Assembly: GCF_002116695.1 (NCBI RefSeq)
Contig: NZ_CP020477.1
Coordinates: 1,743,501-1,807,500, forward strand
DNA length: 64,000 nucleotides
From: Acidianus manzaensis
GTDB lineage: Archaea > Thermoproteota > Thermoprotei_A > Sulfolobales > Sulfolobaceae
Direction: 5' to 3'
Made by a program: the position numbers and the translations under genes. The notes beneath the pieces are model-generated. The model had not been told where the DNA came from and did not search any database. It saw nothing but the letters and a program-made list of their open reading frames with translations. The first letter of the stretch is position 1. Each line of letters begins with the position of its first letter. Of the stretch, positions 32,557 through 41,640 are shown piece by piece.

Positions 32557-34421
32557 CACCACTCACCTGATGTCCTGAATAATTCGAATTCTTCTCTAGA
32601 AGGCTGAACATAGATTCTCAGTAAGTAATTACCAGATCTAAGAATTCCATGCCCAGGCTCAGCGTTGATCAGTGAATTCGCCTCCTCCTCCCTGATATTG
32701 TAGATCTCTTTCAGCGTCTTTATTGAAGCCTCTTTCTGTCTTAGTAAGATTGTTGTAGCAGACTGCTCAAGAATCGTTCTTCCAGCTTCAGTTGCAGCAA
32801 CATCGTAAGGCCTCTGCGTGATAAAAAGTAGTCCTTTGTTATATTTTCTAGCTCTTCTTGAAAGATTTTCTAAAAGGCTCATCGTAATGGGGTACTTAAC
32901 GAAGAGCCACGCTTCATCTATAAAGATATATCCTTTTTCTCTGTCTGAAAATGCATATTTCTGGAAAATAATCGTAACTAAAGTTGTAATAAGAGCCTTC
33001 AGTCTTGACGCTCCATAGCCGCTGATCTCTTTCAGCCCAAATATTATATTATGCTGAAAATCTGGAATATCGCCGTCGAAAACATAAGAATCTGGTGGGG
33101 CTTCTATTCCTTTCAAATAGTTATATAGTTCTGTATCACTTTTCTTTATTTTTCCTACAAATTCGAATATCGATTCTGATTCACTTGCAAAATCGTTTAC
33201 ATAAGCTCTCAGTCTGTTGATGAGTGCAATATTTTCCTGGGGAATATAGAAAGTTGAAAGAATCTCTGCAACATCATCTACATCTAATAAACGTCCCTCC
33301 GTTGTTGTTATTCTATAAAGCTTAAACGGATCTAGACCTAATAGCTGATTTTTTCTTACTATTATCCCTTCGGCGTTGAATATTTTCGCATTTTTTACGT
33401 ATTCATTTTCTGGGTCAATTCCATAGATTTTAACACCAAATTTTTCTATCATTCGCTTTAGAAATACTTTCGACGTCATGCTCTTTCCAGACCCAGTTTC
33501 ACCTAAAACTATAATATTGTAATTATTTCTTCTGTAAGGATTAAACAAAACAGGTGATCCGGAATCACTGAAACCTAGAAAGATCCCATTCTCATCTATT
33601 AGATCTTCAGAAATCAGCGGATAGAATTGCCAACTTGCTGTTATTGTGTCGACATAATGAGGCCGAATACTGTTATAAAAAGGCATGAAAAAGTCCACGT
33701 CAACCCTAAAGTTGTAAAGGGCACCTTGGTAAAAGCGCGGTATATCCACATCGAACAAACGACTTTTTGCAATCGATCTCACTTGATTAAATTTATCTTT
33801 CAGTTCTGCTTTAGATTCGCCGTAGTATGTGACATAGGTCCAGAATCTTAGCAGTTTCGCTTGTCCTCCAATGATTCCTTGAAGCTGAGTTACTTTGTTC
33901 ATCTTTCTAATTGTGAAAGAATCGTTACTATTTGCACTTTCTAGTCTCTTTCTGGTTCTATCTATTGCGGAAGCAGCTGATACAGGGTCCAGCGCTTCCC
34001 ATTTAAAAACAATATCCCCTAAGCCGAAATATTCGGCGAGAAAACCTTCTGGGACAATATCAGGGAATCTATAGAAAACTGCAGATTGCGCTAATAGTCC
34101 ATTCTCAAGCTCTACGTAGTCTGGGTGGGCTTTAGCGATTTTTGGCCTTTCAAGTTTTGCTTGATTGTATTGAAGATCGGTAGTTGTGGCTAACAAGAAC
34201 TTATTAAAAATGATAGGATATTTCTCGTTCTCATATTCATATTCGCTTTGCTTAGATATTACTATTATTGTACCGCGATCTACTAAATTTAATAATTGCT
34301 GGAAATCGTTTTCTAGTCTGTCCCTTTCGTTATCGTCCAATAACTCAAAAGGCCCAGGTTCTAGTTCGTAAATTTTCTCTTCTATCTTCTTCTTTTTTGT
34401 TTGTTGTTCCTGTTTCATCAA
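32556..34421 (-). CDS. VirB4/CedB-like (HerA-FtsK superfamily) secretion ATPase
   Basis: 621 residues. An N-terminal ~280-residue domain precedes Walker A LGETGSGKSMTSK (near residue 305), Walker B YIFIDEAWLF (near 499), the LLFITQRPYDVAATEAG sensor segment and a final glutamine/glycine region (LRQKEASIKTL, NAEPGHGILR). This is the VirB4/TraC/CedB arrangement that powers DNA or protein transfer. The annotated first codon is TTG; ATG 34418 directly follows and is the likelier start. It heads a five-gene leftward operon and faces a divergent pair of genes. Sulfolobales conjugative plasmids carry ATPases of this type and size. Confidence 0.82.
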   Translation of the reverse strand: MMKQEQQTKKKKIEEKIYELEPGPFELLDDNERDRLENDFQQLLNLVDRGTIIVISKQSEYEYENEKYPIIFNKFLLATTTDLQYNQAKLERPKIAKAHPDYVELENGLLAQSAVFYRFPDIVPEGFLAEYFGLGDIVFKWEALDPVSAASAIDRTRKRLESANSNDSFTIRKMNKVTQLQGIIGGQAKLLRFWTYVTYYGESKAELKDKFNQVRSIAKSRLFDVDIPRFYQGALYNFRVDVDFFMPFYNSIRPHYVDTITASWQFYPLISEDLIDENGIFLGFSDSGSPVLFNPYRRNNYNIIVLGETGSGKSMTSKVFLKRMIEKFGVKIYGIDPENEYVKNAKIFNAEGIIVRKNQLLGLDPFKLYRITTTEGRLLDVDDVAEILSTFYIPQENIALINRLRAYVNDFASESESIFEFVGKIKKSDTELYNYLKGIEAPPDSYVFDGDIPDFQHNIIFGLKEISGYGASRLKALITTLVTIIFQKYAFSDREKGYIFIDEAWLFVKYPITMSLLENLSRRARKYNKGLLFITQRPYDVAATEAGRTILEQSATTILLRQKEASIKTLKEIYNIREEEANSLINAEPGHGILRSGNYLLRIYVQPSREEFELFRTSGEW

Positions 34422-34434
34422 TCAAAAAATGCTA

Positions 34435-34474
34435 ATGTTTAAATAGGCTGCGCTCTACATATCTCTATTTAAAT
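34435..34474. promoter_or_regulatory. Divergent TATA boxes for the transfer operon and the DUF5752-like gene
   Basis: CTATTTAAAC on the minus strand (about 34436-34446) serves the VirB4-like gene. CTATTTAAAT on the plus strand (34465-34474) lies 24-33 bases before ATG 34498. The boxes are nearly identical and only 18 bases apart, so one regulator could control both directions. The operon's RHH protein is a natural candidate. Confidence 0.6.
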
Positions 34475-34497
34475 CTTCGCTTTCTTCATTTGAGAAA

Positions 34498-34797
34498 ATG
34501 GAGCCGTTCTATTTTAAATCATATGATAAAGTAATAGGAACAGCACACAATATAAAGGAGCTAGAAAGTGAGGTGGAAAGGTTATCTAAAGAGGATCCGG
34601 AAGCATTGCAGTATCATTTAAAGGAAGGTCACATAGTATCCTGGCTGAACTATATAGGCGAGAGGGGTTTAGCTGAAATACTGAAAGGTGTAACAGAACC
34701 TGAAGAGGCCATTTCAAGAATAAAAGAATATGAACTACTGAAAAATTCTGCGAAAGTGCCAAACAAAAGATCAAGCAAGAGAAGGAAGAGAAACTGA
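34498..34797 (+). CDS. DUF5752-like small cytoplasmic protein
   Basis: 99 residues: FKSYDKVIGTAHNIKELESE, then LQYHLKEGHIVSWLNYIGER and LAEILKGV. The order of a helix ending in ALQYHL, HI-SWL and a final LAE-L resembles archaeal DUF5752 proteins, whose role is unknown. The tail is very basic (KRSSKRRKRN) and could bind nucleic acid. It is divergent from the transfer operon and followed by a small membrane protein after 17 bases. Confidence 0.5.
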   Translation: MEPFYFKSYDKVIGTAHNIKELESEVERLSKEDPEALQYHLKEGHIVSWLNYIGERGLAEILKGVTEPEEAISRIKEYELLKNSAKVPNKRSSKRRKRN

Positions 34798-34814
34798 AAT
34801 AACTCCCTAGTTAA

Positions 34815-35093
34815 ATGAGTAACATAATATATGTTGGTGGAAAAATGATGGGTGTTTATTATTATATATATGTGCTTGTAGATTTATTGTTATTTATTAC
34901 GGGGTTAATAGCCATTAAAAAAGATAATTGGACGTTGGATCAAAAGGATTATGTGGTCGGCGTTTCGATTTCAACATCTCTTGAAATGTTATTTCTATCC
35001 TTTATTGGAATTCCAATAATTTATGAGGCCATGCTTGTGGTAGGCGTAGTTGTTTTATTCGCTGACTTTTTATTATTTAGACTAGCAAGTTAA
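34815..35093 (+). CDS. Small membrane protein, unknown
   Basis: 92 residues with three hydrophobic spans (about residues 15-35, 48-68 and 70-90). GGTGG lies a few bases before the internal ATG at 34845 and is a good ribosome-binding site, so the protein may start there (MMGVYYYIYVLVD) with 82 residues. Small multi-span proteins beside VirB4 are candidates for VirB2/CedA1- or VirB3-like components, but nothing in the sequence proves this. Confidence 0.5.
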   Translation: MSNIIYVGGKMMGVYYYIYVLVDLLLFITGLIAIKKDNWTLDQKDYVVGVSISTSLEMLFLSFIGIPIIYEAMLVVGVVVLFADFLLFRLAS

Positions 35094-36049
35094 ATTTTTA
35101 TTTTTATATAAAACTTTTTAGTTTAATATTCTGTTTTAGCCACTCCGTCTTTCTTTGCTAATATGTGCAGTTCTTTTTCTCAGCTAAAGCGTAGAAAAAT
35201 TCAGAAAACTCCCCAATTTACTGAATAAAAATTCTATTTATGATCTATGTTTCTTTTCTGAGAATCTGAACTGTGTATAAACCATTTTTTTATACTGAGC
35301 AGCCTTTTGTTTTTGCAATCTTTGATATGCATTTTTTGGTGTATGTCCTTTCGTTATCTTTTTTCACCTCAATATAATTTAGCATTTTAAAAATAAAAAT
35401 GTTGAAGAGCACAATATTGTGAATTGTGATAGAAGGACAAACCTCGCCATCTATGACAGGGAGGAAGTCAGATTTGTGAGTTAACTTTATTCCTTCTGAA
35501 TCAAAATAAAAATAGGGGAACGGGCTCAGATTCCAAGCCTTTCATCATGGTTCAGCCCTGGAATCCTCATCATTTCCCCGCCCCCATTTTAGTTCTTGAT
35601 TTTTTTCCTTGTGTACGCCATAAATAGTTCTTAATTTTCTTACATATTTAAACTTTCAATATCGCAATATCACGTTTCATTGTTTATAGTGAGGAGGAAG
35701 TCAGTGCGAGAAATTGAGGCTAGATAACGGGGGTTATCTCAGTGTCTGTTCTTTTAGCCATTCCGCATACTTCCTAATATTATATATTATAGCCCCGTAT
35801 ACAGTTGGCATCCGATTCAGTTCTGGTTTGGTCCATCATTTGCCCACTCCCCATCTTAGTTTTAATCCTGGTCGGATCCAGGGGTTTTTAGTCAAAAGAG
35901 CTTGATCTTACGATAATGACGACAAACCTAACACTCTGTTAATCCTGATATACCAGTCTAGAAATCCCAATTCTTGCTCCCTTCTAAGGAGGTAACACTC
36001 TGTTAATCCTAGTTAAGGTTTAATAAGGGCAATAGTTCAATACAATTTT
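35094..36049. other. 950-base non-coding region with IS200/IS605-type ends and operator repeats
   Basis: No gene is evident. 35442-35472 (CCTCGCC, 13 bases, AGGAAGTCAG) and 35691-35704 (GAGGAGGAAGTCAG) resemble the right end of the TnpB element at 37880. 35565-35585 (TCATCATTTCCCCGCCCCC) resembles its left end. GATTCCA at 35539 pairs with TGGAATC at 35569, so the segment can fold. It probably represents small non-autonomous IS605 derivatives. The right part holds the 18-bp repeats listed separately. Confidence 0.45.
35929..36010 (+). promoter_or_regulatory. Two perfect 18-bp direct repeats and TATA box upstream of the wHTH gene
   Basis: TAACACTCTGTTAATCCT occurs at 35929-35946 and again at 35993-36010, 64 bases apart. 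The second copy ends about nine bases before a TATA-like TTTAATAAG (36019-36027), which is ~26 bases from ATG 36050. This is the layout of an operator for the winged-helix protein encoded just downstream or for a host regulator. Confidence 0.55.
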
Positions 36050-36301
36050 ATGGAAAGTAAGATTGAGAAACATAAGAGGAGGTTTACAATCACACAAATT
36101 ATTTTGATGACAATGGCAAAAGCCCCAGGGAGTTGTTGTAGTTTGGAGTATCTCAGTGAGAAGACGTCTGTAGATAAGGACGAGTTGTTGGTTTATCTAT
36201 CCAGGTTGGCACAGAGGGGGATAATAGAGAGGAAGTGGCATAAGGGAAGGGCAGGGAAAGAGAGGATGTATTGCTTAAAGTATAAGGATGAGTTGTTATG
36301 A
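36050..36301 (+). CDS. Small winged-helix transcription regulator
   Basis: 83 residues. RRFTITQIILMTMAKAPG, then SLEYLSEKTSVDKDELLVYL and LAQRGIIERKWHKGRAGKER, form helix, helix-turn-helix and basic wing, the archaeal wHTH layout. The stop TGA directly precedes the GTG of the DUF4145 gene, so the two are co-translated. Tandem repeats just upstream suggest self-regulation. Confidence 0.65.
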   Translation: MESKIEKHKRRFTITQIILMTMAKAPGSCCSLEYLSEKTSVDKDELLVYLSRLAQRGIIERKWHKGRAGKERMYCLKYKDELL

Positions 36302-37180
36302 GTGCATACAAGAATCCACTGCAAAATTGACATCATGCAAGTTTCTAGTGGAGCAAGAGGATTCCTTATCTCTTTAGAGTTCAATAACACGGATCCACGC
36401 AGCAGTATTGAGATATGGTTTCCTATAGATGGATATCTTGACCTACAAAAAAACGAGAAAGGATATATAAGGAATGAGTACGTTTGCAGGATTTTAGAAA
36501 CCAACCCAGACGTTGCATCTAATATCAAAAACATAGAATTAGATGATTATCTCTTAGCACCGAACCAGATGAAATCCAGTACTTTCCTTTGTATTGTTGA
36601 ACCTCATATTGCCCATAGGCTGTATAATTATATTAATAACATCAATATGAACTATATCACCTTTAATTTAAGGCTCCTCTTTAGTGCTTTATTCAACGCA
36701 GGTACACTTTCTCAAAAAACGAAGAAAGTGATGTCATCTATTCCTTTTAGCATTAATAAGGATACACTTAGAAGTTTGATTGATCAATGGTATACGTTTT
36801 ATATGGAAGCTGAAAATCTATCCGGTAATATTCCTTCTGATATAGCTGATAACTATTTGGAAGCAGTTAGGTGCTTTAATGCTAATGCGTATAGGGCATC
36901 TGTAGTAATGGCTAGGAGAACCCTAGAATTAGCATTGTTTAGAAAAGGATTAATGAAAGAAAAAAAGAGTATATGGGATTTCATACAGGGAGAAAAGGAA
37001 AAGTCTTCTGAGCAAAGGGTACTTAGTGGTAAAGTGCTTGATCTATTAAATGCTATTAGGGTGTTCGGTAATTATGGAGCACATGTGTCTGATGACATGC
37101 TGAATGATATAACTGAAGAAGATGCAAGACTAACAATAGAAATCTTAAAGAAAGCCATAAGTGAGCTATTCAGTAAGTAA
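36302..37180 (+). CDS. DUF4145 (HEPN-like) protein with novel N-terminal domain
   Basis: 292 residues from GTG. Residues 1-130 form a domain I do not recognise (begins MHTRIHCKIDIMQVSSG). Residues ~145-290 are the DUF4145 domain: NANAYRASVVMARRTLELAL, then IRVFGNYGAHVSDDM near residue 245. HEPN-type proteins are often RNases or partners in toxin-antitoxin, defence and mobile-element modules. The strict HEPN R-x4-6-H is approximated by R-VFGNYGA-H. It is coupled to the wHTH gene and lies next to the tRNA-derived att site, so it belongs to the integrated element. Confidence 0.65.
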   Translation: MHTRIHCKIDIMQVSSGARGFLISLEFNNTDPRSSIEIWFPIDGYLDLQKNEKGYIRNEYVCRILETNPDVASNIKNIELDDYLLAPNQMKSSTFLCIVEPHIAHRLYNYINNINMNYITFNLRLLFSALFNAGTLSQKTKKVMSSIPFSINKDTLRSLIDQWYTFYMEAENLSGNIPSDIADNYLEAVRCFNANAYRASVVMARRTLELALFRKGLMKEKKSIWDFIQGEKEKSSEQRVLSGKVLDLLNAIRVFGNYGAHVSDDMLNDITEEDARLTIEILKKAISELFSK

Positions 37181-37286
37181 CCGAATCTATCGCGTAAACT
37201 GGGGAGTTAACTTGAAACGCCTAACGTATTCTGCTACTTCACTATTCTAATTTTCTTTTATAGTTTGATTCTATTTCTGCTTCTAC
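36660..37286. repeat. Direct repeat, right copy (pairs with 27250-27876)
   Basis: Second copy of the 630-bp repeat, in the same orientation, 9.41 kb from the first. This copy retains the complete upstream part of the DUF4145 gene, so it is probably the ancestral one. Homologous recombination between copies would excise a 9.4-kb circle. Confidence 0.85.
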
Positions 37287-37334
37287 GTGCAACATAAAAC
37301 GATTCTAATAGTCGTTTTATTGAAACACTACCTA

Positions 37335-37377
37335 GCCTCTCAAGCCTGTGGCCCGGGTTCAAATCCCGGCCGGAGCA
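37335..37377 (+). other. tRNA 3'-half att scar 1 (probably tRNA-Glu, CTC)
   Basis: GCCTCTCAAGCC begins at the anticodon loop (CT-CTC-AA), followed by the T arm CCCGG-GTTCAAAT-CCCGG and the acceptor strand CCGGAGC plus discriminator A. The 5' half of a tRNA (expected to begin GCTCCGG) is absent, so this is the duplicated attachment site of an integrated element, not a gene. An integrase frame starts 17 bases downstream. Confidence 0.85.
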
Positions 37378-37393
37378 CTAATTTTTCCTTAAA

Positions 37394-37903
<510 letters not shown>

Positions 37904-37957
37904 GCGTTCAGTAATAAATCTTTTGGTCGAATTTTGAACATAGTATTAGCTACTATT

Positions 37958-37986
37958 GCCACGCGGACTCTTTCAATCCGCGTGGC
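37958..37986. ncRNA. Stem-loop in the IS110 right end, candidate bridge-RNA or end-recognition structure
   Basis: A perfect 10-bp stem (GCCACGCGGA with TCCGCGTGGC) closes a nine-base loop. It lies 14-42 bases downstream of the transposase stop in the non-coding right end. IS110 transposases work with a structured RNA made from a non-coding end. This hairpin is the only strong fold there, but the region (~90 bases) is short for a full bridge RNA. The older fragment at 943-969 has a decayed stem. Confidence 0.4.
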
Positions 37987-37999
37987 GATTATGGGAGGG

Positions 38000-39028
38000 T
38001 CACTTCACCTCATAAGGTTTATTATTATACCAAACACTCCACACTATCCTAGCCAACTTCCTAGCTAAGGCAGTGTACAGTTTCCTACCCTTCAGTTTAT
38101 CCTTGTGGGCTTCGTAGAACTTAAGGAGAGTCGGGTTACGAGAGCATTGAGTCTCAGCGAGAAAATAAAACAAGCTACGCAAATACTTGTTACCCCTCTT
38201 GGAGATACCCTTTCTAACCTCAATCCTACCGCTCCTCTCAACTATCGGGTCTAAACCGCAATAAGCAACGAAGGATTCAGGTCTCGGGAAGCGCTTAATA
38301 TCACCCACAATCCCAATTATAATCCCGGCTGCCAGTTTCCCTATCCCGGGAATCGTGAGTAACACGTGGTCTTGAGGCACATTACCCTCTATCATCTTCC
38401 TCACCTCCTTCAACTCTTCTCGTGTTTGAATTAGTGTCCTCGCCAGGACTTGAATCTCACGTAGTACTGTATTAGTGTATTCCAGTTGATACAGTTTTAC
38501 GTCGGAGAAGTCTCCCTTAGAGAACTTCTCCAATCTCTTCTCGCTCAACTTCTCGTCGCTCACGAGGAAGAGAGCTCTCCTCAACCTGTTCTCCTGTTTC
38601 GTTTGCACATCCTTCATGAAGAGGTAGAGTGATACTAACTCTTTCAAGGGGTTGTTAACGTATTCTCTAGCCTTATTTACCATGTTTTCAAGTTTTTCTG
38701 CGTCGTAAAAATCTGTTTTCTTTCCCCTTACGTCTTTTTCTTTCCATAACAAGGTAGGGCTGACTAGCAGGACTTTCACTCCTCTTTCTTTGAAGTATTG
38801 GCAAGGTCTCGTTGAGTATACTCCGGTGGGTTCTATTACGATGATGTTTGGCTTCATGGTTAGTATTTCTTCGTAGCCCTTCTCGTTGTTTGCGAATTTC
38901 CTCACCCTCCCCTTACTTGTTACCAAGTGGTCTTTTGATATATCTATTCCAATTGCCCCTACGCTTGTGTCACACCTATATTCGTGAATATTTTCACAAT
39001 GTTCAGTCCGACCGTAGGGGCTCGTCAC
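38000..39028 (-). CDS. IS110-family transposase (DEDD recombinase)
   Basis: The DEDD domain begins GAIGIDISKDHLVTSKGRVR (first Asp). IVIEPTGVY (Glu) and KKTDFYDAEKL (Asp pair) follow. The C-terminal Transposase_20 domain has TIPGIGKLAAGIIIG, FVAYCGLDP and SGRIEVRKGISKRGNKYLRS with the nucleophile serine. I place the start at GTG 39028 (343 codons including the stop). The longer frame from ATG 39070 reads through sequence that probably belongs to the TnpB element. All catalytic residues seem present and no frameshift is seen, so it may be active. Confidence 0.85.
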   Translation of the reverse strand: MTSPYGRTEHCENIHEYRCDTSVGAIGIDISKDHLVTSKGRVRKFANNEKGYEEILTMKPNIIVIEPTGVYSTRPCQYFKERGVKVLLVSPTLLWKEKDVRGKKTDFYDAEKLENMVNKAREYVNNPLKELVSLYLFMKDVQTKQENRLRRALFLVSDEKLSEKRLEKFSKGDFSDVKLYQLEYTNTVLREIQVLARTLIQTREELKEVRKMIEGNVPQDHVLLTIPGIGKLAAGIIIGIVGDIKRFPRPESFVAYCGLDPIVERSGRIEVRKGISKRGNKYLRSLFYFLAETQCSRNPTLLKFYEAHKDKLKGRKLYTALARKLARIVWSVWYNNKPYEVK

Positions 39029-39127
39029 GCCCTCGCCCGAAGACTTTGCTTCAGTTCCCCTCTCGACCATTTTTCCCCAGCTGAGGAGGATTACTCTCCC
39101 CAGCTAATTAACCTATATAGGTTCCCC

Positions 39128-40276
<1,149 letters not shown>

Positions 40277-40342
40277 AAGAATGAGTCGGAAGGAAAAATA
40301 TTTAAACTTTCATCATCCCCGCCCCTAGAAGGGGCGAGGCTT

Positions 40343-40700
40343 TCATTCTTTTGTAAAGAAGTTTGAAATGCTGCTTAGTAATAAGTCTAAAAGCACTAAG
40401 GATATCCGACTTAGGTACTTAAAGAGAGCCTTATTAGAATTGGGATATGAAATATCCCCAGAAGGCATTAGGGAAATGATAGCCGAAACACCTAACGTTG
40501 CCAGACATATCGCAAATTCATTAAAGCTCTTCATTAAGACGATTGTGAGAGAGAAAAATCCTGGATTAGCACACTTACTTTACTCTTCGTTTACAGTGCC
40601 GAAGGGAAAGTATAAACATAGACCAGAAAACCTTAACGTAGAAACTTTAAAGAAAATATTTAATACAATAGAGCACCAGGGAGGAGTCAGTGCAAGGCAA
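40343..40700 (+). pseudogene. int: Integrase, middle part, truncated at 3' end
   Basis: The frame resumes after the TnpB element (HSFVKKFEMLL, then RLRYLKRALLELGYEISPEG) and ends near 40700 within ...NTIEHQGGVSAR, which resembles the core-binding to catalytic-domain transition. The catalytic R-HxxR-Y residues are gone. A decayed gene on the other strand begins directly afterwards, so the 3' end was lost by deletion. Confidence 0.6.
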
Positions 40701-40795
40701 AGTATATGTCATATCTTATATTATTTTAGATTCTTTTTAGAGTATTTTATGGAATTATGTTCTTCCCTTTATATTAAACTATATAAACCTTCAAT

Positions 40796-41310
40796 CTATA
40801 GCTTATGTATTTCCTCTATCTCTTTTAATATTTCTTTTCCTTTATCATTAATTTTTATAATTAAATTAGATAAATTCAAAATAAAGTCAATAATCTATTT
40901 TTGCGCATCATTTTTAGAAGTTATTGGAGAATATTCTCCTGCTTTATCATAACCTAAATAAGAAAAGACGTGAAGTGACATAGCCTCCTTAGCTAAGTTA
41001 GTTATTCCTGGAAAATCCTTTTCTAAAAGAGATGAATAGGAAATCAACCTATTTGAAGGCGCAGTAAAGCCTATCTTGTAGAAGAATTTCCTTTCCTTTT
41101 CATCCAGTAGCGAAAAGAAAGTAGACTAATTAGTGCTTATTAAGCCGCTCAAGAATGCCTTAAAATCCAAGAAAGCCTTATTTGCAGAATTCCTTAGCTT
41201 ACCTTGTTTCAAAAGCTCTAAAGAAATTAAAGCTTCATCTATGCTTTCATCTAAATCTTAGTTTCCCCGTATTTCTTGACGTCTCTTTCCCAAACTACCT
41301 TTTTGCTCAT
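40796..41310 (-). pseudogene. PaREP1-like protein, one frameshift and two stops
   Basis: ATG 41310 reads MSKKVVWERDVKKYGE, then one frameshift near 41265 into DLDESIDEALISLELLKQGK, which is like the helical N-terminus of archaeal PaREP1/PaREP8 proteins. In-frame TAG codons follow near 41130 and 40905, and the gene ends at 40796. After repair it would encode ~170 residues. The function of the family is unknown. It lies against the truncated integrase. The plus-strand frame over 40700-40952 is only its complement. Confidence 0.5.
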
Positions 41311-41640
41311 TCTTATTTTTATATTCCCTATTAAATATATATTTCCTAATAGTTAACTAATTAGAACGTGAATTGAAAGTCAACACGGTAATCTTAGTTA
41401 ACATTATGCTTAAAGTTTAACCGAAAATGTATTATTGAAGATTGTCATTATAACGGAGTGATTTATTAACTCAAAATATATAATAATTATAAATTATCTT
41501 AATTTATTCTTAAATCTTTATTGTAATTTTTTAATAAAAACTAAATAAAAGTTTAAAAATAAAGGCTTTATAGGTAAATTTCTCTTTACTTTATATAAGT
41601 TTACAAAATCTTTAAATTTGTAAATAGATTATTTGCATAC
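41311..41640. other. AT-rich intergenic region with promoter
   Basis: No gene. The last part (TTTATATAAG near 41593 and AAATCTTTAAATTTG before 41640) offers TATA-like boxes for the wHTH/DGG-repeat gene. Confidence 0.5.

Larger units (their letters stand above)
37906..39040 (-). mobile_element. IS110-family insertion sequence
   Basis: About 1.13 kb with one transposase gene and a ~90-base right end. The right boundary is set by the match with the fragment at 886 (both continue GGGCGTTCAG-TAATAAATC). The left boundary near 39030-39045 is inferred from the transposase start and the TnpB sequence outside. No terminal inverted repeats are evident, as is usual for IS110. Confidence 0.7.

Noticed and set aside
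35929..36010. CRISPR array from two 18-bp repeats 64 bases apart
   Set aside because: Only two copies, too short and with a spacing and promoter position that fit an operator. No cas genes are present.
37335..37377. Complete tRNA gene
   Set aside because: Only the anticodon-loop-to-3' half is present. The bases before it do not form a D arm or the GCTCCGG acceptor strand. The same holds at 45964 and 48256.
39029..39070. Longer start of the IS110 transposase at ATG 39070
   Set aside because: The extra 14 residues are encoded by sequence that matches the TnpB element's downstream region, outside the IS110 element.
40700..40952. C-terminal extension of the integrase frame (LCSSLYIKLYKPS and on)
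   Set aside because: It is the complement of the PaREP1-like pseudogene and lacks the recombinase R-HxxR-Y residues.
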